This document shows, in pieces, positions 27,186 through 36,397 of a stretch of 64,000 bases of DNA. The notes beneath the pieces were generated by a model, which saw only the letters and a list, made by a program, of their open reading frames with translations, had not been told where the DNA came from and ran no database searches. How positions within the stretch are numbered: position 1 is the stretch's first letter; the number at the start of each line of letters is the position of its first letter. Source of the DNA: CAMLIZ01 sp036231905 (GTDB taxonomy: Bacteria; Pseudomonadota; Gammaproteobacteria; Burkholderiales; Burkholderiaceae_C). Location: assembly GCF_036231905.1 (NCBI RefSeq), contig NZ_JAZARE010000008.1:1-64000 (forward strand), read 5' to 3'. The position numbers were made by a program, and so were the translations under genes.

Positions 27186-28364
27186 ATGCCTGAACGTGTC
27201 GTCATCGTGTCCGCCGCCCGCACGCCGCTGGGCGGCTTGCTGGGCGATCTCGCCGGCCTGCCTGCGTGGGAGCTGGGTGCAGCCGCGATTGCCGCCGCGG
27301 TGCAGCGCGCCGGCGTGCCGCGCGACAGCATCGACGAGGTGCTGATGGGCAACTGCCTGATGGCCGGCCAGGGCCAGGCGCCCGCCCGCCAGGCCGCACG
27401 CCGCGCCGGCCTGCCCGACGCGACCGGCGCGGTCACGCTCAGCAAGGTGTGCGGCGCGGGCATGCGCGCGGCGATGTTCGCGCACGACATGCTGCTGGCC
27501 GGCAGCGCCGACGTGCTGGTGGCCGGCGGCATGGAGAGCATGAGCAACGCGCCGCACCTGGCGCACATCCGCAAGGGCGTGAAGGCCGGCAGCACCTCTT
27601 TGCTGGACCACATGGCCTACGACGGCCTGGAAGATGCCTACGAGCCCGGCAAGCCGATGGGCCTGTTCGGCGAGGAGTGTGCGCTGCGCTACGGCTTCAG
27701 CCGCGAGGCGATGGACCGTTTCGCCATCGCCTCGGTGGAGCGCTCACAGCGCGCCAACGAGGACGGCAGTTTCGAGTGGGAGATCGCGCCGGTGCCGCTC
27801 AAGGGCGGAGCCGGCAGCGTGCTGATGTCGCGCGATGAGCGGCCCTTCAAGCTCAAGGTCGACAAGATCCCCAGCCTCAAGCCCGCCTTCCGCGAGGACG
27901 GCCGCATCACCGCCGCCAGCTCATCGAGCAATGCCGATGGCGCGGCCGCGCTGGTGCTGATGCGCGAGAGTGATGCACAACGCCAGAGCCTGGCGCCGCT
28001 GGCGCGCATCGTGGCGCATTCGGTGCACGCGCAGGAGCCGCGCTGGTTCACCACCGCGCCCATCGGCGCCATCCACAAGCTGCTGGACCGCGCCGGCTGG
28101 AGCTCCGGCGAGGTGGACCTGTGGGAAGTGAACGAGGCCTTCGCGGCCGTGCCCATGGCGGTGATGCACGAGTTCAAGCTCGGCATCGAGCAGATGAACG
28201 TGCACGGCGGCGCTTGCGCGCTCGGCCACCCGATCGGCGCCTCCGGCGCACGCATCGTGGTCACCCTGCTGGGCGCCTTGCGCCAACGGGGCCTCAAGCG
28301 CGGCGTGGCCTCCTTGTGCATCGGCGGCGGCGAAGCCACCGCGATGGCGCTGGAGCTGCTCTGA
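27186..28364 (+). CDS. acetyl-CoA C-acyltransferase (thiolase)
   Basis: 392 residues, the typical length of biosynthetic or degradative thiolases. The acyl-accepting Cys89 in S-K-V-C-G-A-G, His348 in C-A-L-G-H-P-I-G-A-S-G and Cys378 in L-C-I-G-G-G-E-A form the expected triad. It condenses or cleaves acetyl-CoA/acetoacetyl-CoA or longer beta-ketoacyl-CoAs; a role in beta-ketoadipate or PHB metabolism is possible but not shown. The GlxA-type regulator is divergent. Confidence 0.92.
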   Translation: MPERVVIVSAARTPLGGLLGDLAGLPAWELGAAAIAAAVQRAGVPRDSIDEVLMGNCLMAGQGQAPARQAARRAGLPDATGAVTLSKVCGAGMRAAMFAHDMLLAGSADVLVAGGMESMSNAPHLAHIRKGVKAGSTSLLDHMAYDGLEDAYEPGKPMGLFGEECALRYGFSREAMDRFAIASVERSQRANEDGSFEWEIAPVPLKGGAGSVLMSRDERPFKLKVDKIPSLKPAFREDGRITAASSSSNADGAAALVLMRESDAQRQSLAPLARIVAHSVHAQEPRWFTTAPIGAIHKLLDRAGWSSGEVDLWEVNEAFAAVPMAVMHEFKLGIEQMNVHGGACALGHPIGASGARIVVTLLGALRQRGLKRGVASLCIGGGEATAMALELL

Positions 28365-28386
28365 ACAACGACCGCAGCGCCGCCCT

Positions 28387-29256
28387 TCAGCGGGCCGCCG
28401 CGGGCGGCGCCTGGTAGATGCGCACGTAGTCCACTTCCATCTGCAGCGGGAAGATCGTGTCGTCCACCGGCCCGCCGAGCGCGCCACCGATCGCCAGGTT
28501 GAGCAGCAGGAACTGCGGCTTGTTGAAGGGCCAGGCCCGCTCGCCCGCGTCCAGCCGCGGATAGCGCAGGAAGGCAAAACCGTCCACGCCGAAGACCACC
28601 TCGTCGGCGGTCCAGTGCATCTGGTAGCGGTGGAAGCCGCTGCAGGCGTCGGGCAGGCGCAGCGTGCCACCCACCGCATGGCCGCCATGGCCGGCGGTGG
28701 TGTGCACCGTGCTCAGCACCTGCGTGGGATTGCTGCCCACGTGTTCCATGATGTCGAGCTCGCCGTCCTCGGGCCAGCGCCCGCCGCTGCCCAGCATCCA
28801 GATCGCCGGCCAGGTGCCCTTGCCGCAGGGCAGCTTGGCGCTCACCTCGAAGAAGCCATAGGTCCAGGCTGCCTTGCCCTGGGTGTTCAGGCGCGCCGAG
28901 GTGTAGCGTTGGCCGCCCCAGTCGGGCGCGGTGCTGCGCGTTTCCTTGCGCGCCGTGATCACCAGGCGGCCGTTGCGCACCACCGCGTTCTGCGGGCCGC
29001 GGGCGGAGTAGTACTGCAGCTCCTCGTTGTGCCAGCCCTGCTTGTTGCGGGCGGTGTCGTAGACCCACTTGGCGGGGTCGGGCAGGCCATCAGCGTTGAA
29101 CTCGTCGGCCCACACCAGCTGGTACCCGGGCGGTGGCGCGAAGGTGTCGGCCGCGCCCGCCGGCCAGGGCAGGGCGGCACCCAGGGCGCCGGCCAGCGGC
29201 ATCACGCAGGTGGTGGGCCAGGCGAAGGCTCGCCGAAGCTGGGAAAACAGGGGCAT
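28387..29256 (-). CDS. secreted GH16 beta-glucanase (laminarinase/lichenase type)
   Basis: 289 residues from ATG 29256 (GAGG upstream); a TTG at 29271 would extend it. A signal peptide ends near A-G-A-A-D. The GH16 catalytic motif G-E-L-D-I-M-E-H has nucleophile E166, D168 and acid/base E171. The extra Met in the motif is the pattern of beta-1,3-glucanases rather than strict lichenases. W-A-D-E-F at the start and Q-M-E-V-D-Y-V-R-I-Y at the end are standard. It would cut beta-glucan outside the cell or in the periplasm, giving oligosaccharides for the TonB receptor and ABC system. It is the last gene of the operon. Confidence 0.92.
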   Translation of the reverse strand: MPLFSQLRRAFAWPTTCVMPLAGALGAALPWPAGAADTFAPPPGYQLVWADEFNADGLPDPAKWVYDTARNKQGWHNEELQYYSARGPQNAVVRNGRLVITARKETRSTAPDWGGQRYTSARLNTQGKAAWTYGFFEVSAKLPCGKGTWPAIWMLGSGGRWPEDGELDIMEHVGSNPTQVLSTVHTTAGHGGHAVGGTLRLPDACSGFHRYQMHWTADEVVFGVDGFAFLRYPRLDAGERAWPFNKPQFLLLNLAIGGALGGPVDDTIFPLQMEVDYVRIYQAPPAAAR

Positions 29257-29267
29257 GGGGAATAACC

Positions 29268-30361
<1,094 letters not shown>

Positions 30362-30365
<4 letters not shown>

Positions 30366-31705
30366 GTGGAGCTCCGTTCCCTGCAGGCGCGCACGAGGTC
30401 GCGGTACCACAGCCCGCTGTCCTTGGGCGCGCGCTGCTGGGTGGCGTAGTCCACGTGCACGATGCCAAAGCGCTTGGCATAGCCACTGGCCCATTCAAAG
30501 TTGTCCATCAGGCTCCACACCATGTAGCCGGCCACCGGCACGCCGCGCTCCATGGCGTCGGCCACCGCGCCGATGTGGCCGCGCAGGTAGTCGATGCGGT
30601 CCGCGTCGTGCACCTTGCCGCCGTCCATGTGGTCATCGAAGGCCGCGCCGTTTTCGGTGATGTAGACCGGCGGCAGCTCGTATTCATGGTGCAGCGTGGT
30701 CAGCACGCCGGTGAGGCCGCGTGGATAGATTTCCCAGCCCATGGCGGTGAGCGGCAGGCCGCTCTTCTTGGCATCGAAGGAGTTGTCCGCGCTGGCCACG
30801 TGGCGCGAGTAGTAGTTGATGCCCAGGTAGTCCATCGGCGTGGCGATGTGCGCCATGTCGCCCGCTTCCACCCGCGGCGCGTCCGCCCCCAGTTCGTCGA
30901 GCGCAAGCTGCGGATAGCGGCCCTTGAAGAGCGCGTCGGTATACCAGCGCCGGCCCATGGCCTCGTCCAGCTCCACCCGGGCGGCGTCGGCGGCCGACGA
31001 GGTGGCGGGCTCGGTGTGTGCCAGGTTGAGCACGATGCCCAGCGGCGCCTTGGCACCGTCGGCCCTCATTGCCTCCAATGCAAGGCCATGGCTCACCAGC
31101 AGGTGGTGGGCCACCTGGTAGGCGGTCTTGCGGCTCTTGATGCCCGGGGCGAAGGTGCCGAACTCATGGCCGAGGATGGCGATCACCCAGGGCTCGTTGT
31201 GGGTGGTGATCATGCGCACCCGGTCGCCCAGGTGGCGTTGCACGCCGCGCGCGTAGTCCACGAAGCGGTGCATCGTGTCGCGCGCCGCCCAGCCGCCCCG
31301 CTCCTGGAGGGCTTGCGGCAAGTCCCAGTGGTTCAGGGTGAGGCAGGGCTCGATGCCGCGCGCGAGCAGGCCGTCCACCAGGCGCTCGTAGAAGGCCATG
31401 CCCTTGGGGTTCCAGGCGCCGCTGCCAGTGGGCAGCACACGCGGCCACGACACCGAGAAGCGGTAGCTGGTGACGCCCAGCGAGGCGATGAGGTCCAGGT
31501 CGCTCTCCCAGCGGTGGTAGTGGTCGCAGGCCACGTCGCCATGGCTGCCATCGGCGATGGCGCCCGGCTGGTGGCAGAAGCGGTCCCAGATCGACTCACC
31601 GCGCCCGTCCTCGAAGGCGGCGCCCTCGATCTGGAAGGCGCTGGTGGCCACGCCCCAGCGGAAGCCGGGCGGGAATCGGAGGTGCAGGTCGTTCGGTGAA
31701 GGCAT
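30362..31705 (-). CDS. GH1 family beta-glucosidase (locus 2)
   Basis: 447 residues with no signal peptide. The acid/base T-H-N-E-P-W has Glu171, the nucleophile I-T-E-N-G has Glu351. F-R-W-G-V-A-T-S-A-F-Q-I-E-G and W-S-L-M-D-N-F-E-W complete the family pattern. It would hydrolyse imported beta-glucan oligosaccharides in the cytoplasm. Compared with the locus 1 enzyme the core is alike but loops differ, so substrate ranges may differ. Confidence 0.93.
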
Positions 31706-31729
31706 GGTGTCGGGGGAGGGCAGAAGCGC

Positions 31730-32620
31730 TTACTTCACGGCGCCGGCGGTGAGGCCGGCGATCAGCTGGCGCGAAGCGATGGCAAAGAGCACGAGCAGCG
31801 GCAGGGTGGCGATGGCCGAGCCCGCCATCAGCGCACCCCACTCGGTGTTGGTGGTGCTCTGCATGCTGCGCAGCGCCAGCGGCAGCGTGTAGTTGCCCAC
31901 GCTGCGCATCACCACCAGCGGGTCGATGAAGTTGTTCCAGGAAGAGATGAAGGTGATGAGCCCCAGCGTGCCCAGCGCGGGCTTGAGCAGCGGCAGCACG
32001 ATGTGCCAGTAGATGCCCAGCTCGCCGCAGCCGTCCATGCGCGCAGCCTCCATCAGCTCGCGCGGCACCGCGGTGCTGGCGTACTGCCGCATCAGGAAGA
32101 TGCCGAAGGCGCTGGCCGCGCCCGGCACGTAGAGCGCGCGATGGGTGTCGATCCAGCCCAGCGCGTCCATGATCAGGAAGGTGGGGATCATCTTCATGAA
32201 CGAGGGCATCAGCATGGTGGCCATCACCAGCGCGAAGATCGCCTTCTTGAAGCGGAACTCCATCAACGCAAAGGCGTAACCGGCCATAGAGCAGAACAGC
32301 AGGGTGAGCGCGGTGGACATCAGCGCCACATAGAGGCTCCAGCCCACGTTGCGCCAGAACGGCAGCAGGCCGGTCAGGATCTTCAGGTTGCCCGCCAGGT
32401 CGTTGCCGAACCACAGCGGCGGCGGCAGGTCGAAGATCTCGCTGCGGGTGTGGGTGGCAAACACGAACATCAGGTAGAAGGGCGCCAGCATGAACAACGC
32501 CCCCACGCCCACCAGCGCATAAGCCGCCCAGGTGGACATCGGCTGGCGGTCCATGTACTTGCCCTGGCGCGGTGCGGCATCGCGCCGAAGCGGCGCCTGC
32601 AGCGGCTCCGGCGTGCTCAT
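31730..32620 (-). CDS. ABC sugar transporter permease (MalG-like, locus 2)
   Basis: 296 residues, about six membrane helices after a cytoplasmic N-terminus. The EAA-type loop reads E-A-A-R-M-D-G-C, then I-V-L-P-L-L-K-P. It is very close to the locus 1 MalG-like protein (F-V-F-A-T-H-T-R-S-E-I-F). The intergenic space to the upstream permease gene is about 58 bases. Confidence 0.93.
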   Translation of the reverse strand: MSTPEPLQAPLRRDAAPRQGKYMDRQPMSTWAAYALVGVGALFMLAPFYLMFVFATHTRSEIFDLPPPLWFGNDLAGNLKILTGLLPFWRNVGWSLYVALMSTALTLLFCSMAGYAFALMEFRFKKAIFALVMATMLMPSFMKMIPTFLIMDALGWIDTHRALYVPGAASAFGIFLMRQYASTAVPRELMEAARMDGCGELGIYWHIVLPLLKPALGTLGLITFISSWNNFIDPLVVMRSVGNYTLPLALRSMQSTTNTEWGALMAGSAIATLPLLVLFAIASRQLIAGLTAGAVK

Positions 32621-32678
32621 TGGGTAACCTCCGCGCTACGCACTGCGGTGCGAGCGCCTTCGGGCGGCCGGGCGGCGC

Positions 32679-33587
32679 TCATTGCGGGCCCCTTTCCTTG
32701 AACGCGCGGTTGGTCGCCCAGGTGAGCAGCGCCACCACCGCCATCAACAGCCAGGCCATGGCGCTGGCACCGCCGAAGTCATTGAAGTCGAAGGCCATGC
32801 GGTAGAGGTACAACGCCGAGGTCATGCCGGACTGGTCGGGGCCACCGATCGGGCGGTCGGAGCCGCCGGTGAGGATGAAGGGCTCCTCGAACAACTGCAG
32901 CCCGCCGATCACGCTGAGCGTCACCCCGAAATACACCATCGGCCGGATGCCCGGCAGCGTGATGTGCCAGAACTGGCTCCACGCGCCGGCGCCGTCCAGC
33001 GTGGCGGCTTCGTACAGGTCCTTGGGGATGGTCTGCAGCGCGGCCAGGTACAGCACCAGGTTGAAACCCAGGTAGCGCCAGAACACCAGCAGTGCGATCG
33101 CCGGCTGCAGCGCCTCGGGCTGGTTGAGCCAGTCGATGTTGGGCAGGCCGAGCGGGCGCAGGCCCGCGTTGATGAGGCCGTAGTCGGTGGAGAAGAGCGC
33201 GCTGAACAGCAGCGCGATCGCGACCGTCGACGTGATGTAGGGCAGGAAGTAGGCGCCGGTCAGCCCGTCACGCAGGCGCTTGAACGAGCGGTGGACGAAC
33301 ACCGCCAGCGGAATCGCCACCAGGTGCTGCGGTGCGCCCGAGACGATGGCCAGCCAGACGGTGTTGCGCAGCGACTTCCAGAACCAGTCGTCCTGCAGCG
33401 CGAACGAGAAGTTGCCCCAGCCCACGAACTCCATCGCACCCAGGCCGCTGGTGGGCTCCCAGGACTGGAACGCCAGGTACAGCGAAAACGCCAGCGGGAA
33501 CAGCGCGAACACCAGGAACAGCACCAGAAAGGGGCTGAGGAACACATAGGGCGCCCAGCGGGGCGACAGGAGGGGGGGCAATCGCAT
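32679..33587 (-). CDS. ABC sugar transporter permease (MalF-like, locus 2)
   Basis: 302 residues. Starts at ATG 33587 (M-R-L-P-P-L-L-S-P-R-W); the longer frame upstream lies in the binding-protein gene. The EAA loop reads E-A-A-T-L-D-G-A-G-A-W-S-Q-F, then I-T-L-P-G-I-R-P. The first helix is W-A-P-Y-V-F-L-S-P-F. It pairs with the permease at 31730-32620. Confidence 0.93.
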   Translation of the reverse strand: MRLPPLLSPRWAPYVFLSPFLVLFLVFALFPLAFSLYLAFQSWEPTSGLGAMEFVGWGNFSFALQDDWFWKSLRNTVWLAIVSGAPQHLVAIPLAVFVHRSFKRLRDGLTGAYFLPYITSTVAIALLFSALFSTDYGLINAGLRPLGLPNIDWLNQPEALQPAIALLVFWRYLGFNLVLYLAALQTIPKDLYEAATLDGAGAWSQFWHITLPGIRPMVYFGVTLSVIGGLQLFEEPFILTGGSDRPIGGPDQSGMTSALYLYRMAFDFNDFGGASAMAWLLMAVVALLTWATNRAFKERGPQ

Positions 33588-33598
33588 GGCGTGGCTCT

Positions 33599-34870
33599 TC
33601 AGCGGTGGGCGCGTTTTTCGAGCAGGCGCTGCGCGTCGGCCAGGGCCTGGGCGATGGGCTTGCCACGGTCGATCACGTTGTCCAGCTCGGTGTTGATCAC
33701 TTCGTCGCCGAAGGCGTTCTGCTTGTGGATGCCGGGCACCGCGATCTTGCGCGCGGCATCGCGCCACAGCACGCGGGCACGCTGCCCACCGAGGAAGGGC
33801 AGGGGCTGCTCGAAGAACGGGTCCTCATAGGTGGCCTGCAGCGCGGGGAAGGCGTCCTCCGACTTGAAGGCCGCCAGCTGCAGGGCCGGGTCCAGCGTGA
33901 GCAGCTGCAGAAACTCCCAGGCCAGTGCCTTGTTCTGCGCCGCGGCCCTGCGCGGCAGGGTGTAGAAGGTGCCACCGAAGGCCGCGTAGGTGTTGCCCGG
34001 CAGCTGAGCGGCGCGCCACAGGCCCTTGGTGTTGGGCGCCACCCAGTTCGACATCTGGCCCACCATCCAGCAGCCGCGCAGGTCGGTGGCCACCTGGCCG
34101 CGCTTGAAGCCCTCGGCCCATTCGTTGGTCCAGGCCGTCACCCGTGCGTCCAGCCCATGCTGGCGCACCCGCTTGCAGAGCTCGAAGGCGCGCACGAAGC
34201 GCGGCGAGGTGACCAGCGGGCGTGATTCGGCGTCGAAGTACAGGCCCTCGCCCTGGGCGACCGCGCGGACCAGGATGTCCTTGAGCGACTGCACGCTGCC
34301 GATGAGGTAGGCGCCGGTGGCCTTTTTCAGGCGTACTCCCGCCTCGACATACGCCTCCCACGAGCTGGTGAGGTCGGCCTCGGCCAGGCCGGCCTTGGCC
34401 AGCAGGTCGACGCGGTACAGCAGGGTGCCGGGGCCGATGTCGGTGGGCAGCGCCCTCAGTTCGCCGTGCAGGCCGTGCGCCTGGCGCCAGGCGAAGGGCA
34501 CGAAGCCCGAGGCGAAGCGGTCGGCTCCAAAGGGCTCGCTCGACAGGTTCTCCAGCCCGGCGCCGAGCGCGAAGTTGCCGAGATAGCGCGATTCCAGTGC
34601 CATGACATCCGGCAGCCCCACCGAGGTGGATAGCGCGGTCGTCATCGCGGTGTGGTGGTCCTTGTAGCTGCGGCTCACCACCTGCACCGGCACATCCGGA
34701 TGCCGCTGGGCCCAGGGGCCGGCCACGGCGGCCTTGACGATCTCGTCGATGCGCGGGAAGGCCGCCACCGTCAGCTGCGGCTGCGCCGCGGCCGCGCGCA
34801 GCGGCATGGCGCCCGCCAGCCCGGCCGCCAGCATGGCGCGGCGACTGAATGCGTTGCGGCCGGCGCTCAT
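33599..34870 (-). CDS. ABC sugar-binding protein with Tat-like signal (locus 2)
   Basis: 423 residues from ATG 34870. The N-terminus S-R-R-A-M-L-A-A-G-L-A-G is a twin-arginine-like signal followed by A-A-A-A-Q. Family 1 binding-protein features are shared with the locus 1 protein (D-H-H-T-A-M-T-T, D-I-G-P-G-T-L-L-Y-R, P-F-L-G-G-Q-R-A-R). It is the first gene of the leftward operon binding protein - permease - permease - GH1 - ATPase - GH16. LacI-type operators lie upstream at 34981-35056. Confidence 0.9.
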   Translation of the reverse strand: MSAGRNAFSRRAMLAAGLAGAMPLRAAAAQPQLTVAAFPRIDEIVKAAVAGPWAQRHPDVPVQVVSRSYKDHHTAMTTALSTSVGLPDVMALESRYLGNFALGAGLENLSSEPFGADRFASGFVPFAWRQAHGLHGELRALPTDIGPGTLLYRVDLLAKAGLAEADLTSSWEAYVEAGVRLKKATGAYLIGSVQSLKDILVRAVAQGEGLYFDAESRPLVTSPRFVRAFELCKRVRQHGLDARVTAWTNEWAEGFKRGQVATDLRGCWMVGQMSNWVAPNTKGLWRAAQLPGNTYAAFGGTFYTLPRRAAAQNKALAWEFLQLLTLDPALQLAAFKSEDAFPALQATYEDPFFEQPLPFLGGQRARVLWRDAARKIAVPGIHKQNAFGDEVINTELDNVIDRGKPIAQALADAQRLLEKRAHR

Positions 34871-34980
34871 CGAGGCGCCCTTTGCGATGCGCGCGTCGGC
34901 ACCCGCCGGCGGGAGGCATGGCACGTCAAGGGCTTGAAAGAAGTCGCCGGTTGCATCGGATGAGCGCGGAGCGCGCCGTG

Positions 34981-34994
34981 TGAAAACGCTTTCA
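34981..34994. promoter_or_regulatory. candidate LacI operator (locus 2, site 1)
   Basis: TGAAAACGCTTTCA is a near-perfect 14-base palindrome located 111 bases before the binding-protein start. An identical 14-mer occurs at 36304-36317 before the TonB receptor, linking both transcription units to one repressor. Confidence 0.7.
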
Positions 34995-35044
34995 GAATTC
35001 TGCGTTCACCTGTCTGCCCGGTGCATCAGGGCAAACCCTCCTGC

Positions 35045-35056
35045 GAAAGCGCTTTC
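35045..35056. promoter_or_regulatory. candidate LacI operator (locus 2, site 2)
   Basis: GAAAGCGCTTTC is a 12-base perfect palindrome with the GC-centred form typical of LacI sites. It overlaps the last codons of the LacI gene itself, 51 bases from site 1. Confidence 0.65.
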
Positions 35057-36128
35057 AACGTATCACGCGGCGGGTGGATTCCCGCGGTACCAGGGTGGGT
35101 GCCGGCAGGGTCGCCACCGGCGTATTGCCGCGCAACAGCTCCAGTGCCGCGAGCGCCGCCTGGGCGCCGGTTTCATAGACCGACTGGCGCACCGTGGTCA
35201 GCGGCGGGATGGCGAAGCGGGCGGGCGCCACGTCGTCGAAACCGACGAGTGACACGTCGTCCGGCACCCGCACGTTGCGCCGGTACAAGCCCAGCGCCGC
35301 GCCGATGGCGGCCTGGTCATTGGAGGCGAAGATGGCGGTGAAGGGGGCGCGGCTGTCGAGCAGGCGGTTCACCGCCATCAGGCCGCCGGCTTCGGTGAAG
35401 TCGCCCGGCATCACCAGGCCGGGGTCGAATGCCAGGCCGGCCTGCTCCAGCGCCTGGCGATAACCGGCCTCGCGCTCCAGTGCATCCTCATGGCCCGGGT
35501 CCCCGGCGATGAAAGCGATGCGGGTGTGGCCGCACTCGATCAGATGCTGGGTGGCCAGCACGCCGCCCTGGCGGTTTTCGAAGCTCAGGCTGAACAGGCG
35601 CGGGCCCTTGACCTCGCGCCCCACCACCACCATAGGAAGGCGCTTGGCGTAAGCCTGCAGCGCGGTGTTGGAGAGGCGGCCCGCCAGCACGATCAGGGCA
35701 TCCACCCGGCGCGACAGCAACGCCTCGATCGCATTGCGCTCCTCGCCTTCGGTCCAGTGGCCGCTCACGAACAGCGGGATGTAGCCGGCGCGTTCGAGTT
35801 CGTCCTCGATGCCCAGCAGCGCTTCGCCGTAGAACGGGCTGCTGATGGTTTGGGTGAGCACGCCCACGCTCATGGTGCGGCCGCCCGCCAGCCCGCGGGC
35901 CACGGGGTTGGGCCGGAAGCCCAGCTTCTTGATCGCCGCGTCCACGGCCACCTTTTTGTCCGGGCTCACCGTGGCGGTGCCGTTGAGGATGCGCGACACC
36001 GTGCTCGGCGACACGCCAGCCTGCTGCGCCACCATTTCCAGCGTCACCACGCCGGCAGGGTTGGACTTGGAAGAGGCCGCCTTGGAGGCGGTGCGCCGGC
36101 TCGCCGGGGTTTTGGAATGCGGTTTCAT
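35055..36128 (-). CDS. LacI-family transcriptional regulator of locus 2
   Basis: 357 residues. A 27-residue Lys/Ser-rich extension precedes the HTH (V-T-L-E-M-V-A-Q-Q-A-G-V-S, then S-T-V-S-R-I-L-N-G at 42-50). The hinge is N-P-V-A-R-G-L-A-G-G-R-T. The sugar domain carries F-A-S-N-D-Q and L-V-G-F-D-D. It sits between the ABC operon and the divergent TonB-receptor operon, and four matching palindromes lie on both sides of it. It probably represses both units, and itself, until a glucan oligosaccharide is present. Confidence 0.92.
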   Translation of the reverse strand: MKPHSKTPASRRTASKAASSKSNPAGVVTLEMVAQQAGVSPSTVSRILNGTATVSPDKKVAVDAAIKKLGFRPNPVARGLAGGRTMSVGVLTQTISSPFYGEALLGIEDELERAGYIPLFVSGHWTEGEERNAIEALLSRRVDALIVLAGRLSNTALQAYAKRLPMVVVGREVKGPRLFSLSFENRQGGVLATQHLIECGHTRIAFIAGDPGHEDALEREAGYRQALEQAGLAFDPGLVMPGDFTEAGGLMAVNRLLDSRAPFTAIFASNDQAAIGAALGLYRRNVRVPDDVSLVGFDDVAPARFAIPPLTTVRQSVYETGAQAALAALELLRGNTPVATLPAPTLVPRESTRRVIR

Positions 36129-36229
36129 CGGGATCGCATCGTACCTGCGCCCGCGCCCTGCGGCTACCCGGCGTTGCCTCTGGCGCGCGGCCAGGCCGCA
36201 CTCGTTGCGGCCTCTCGGCTGCCTATGAA

Positions 36230-36241
36230 GAAAGCGCTGTC
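36230..36241. promoter_or_regulatory. candidate LacI operator (locus 2, site 3)
   Basis: GAAAGCGCTGTC matches the perfect palindrome at 35045-35056 in 11 of 12 bases. It lies in the divergent promoter between the LacI gene and the TonB receptor. Confidence 0.55.
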
Positions 36242-36303
36242 AGATTTCACGCTGCATTAGGGTGCGCCCTAGTTCGAACTCCGTAACGTGCCGCCTATTA
36301 TTC

Positions 36304-36317
36304 TGAAAACGCTTTCA
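36304..36317. promoter_or_regulatory. candidate LacI operator (locus 2, site 4)
   Basis: TGAAAACGCTTTCA, identical to site 1, lies 81 bases before the TonB-receptor start and 74 bases from site 3. Confidence 0.7.
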
Positions 36318-36397
36318 GCAACCCGCCACCACGGCGCCCTGACTTTCCGAAGCGTCGATGCCGGAGGGCATCGCACAACACACCACTGGAGACCGAC

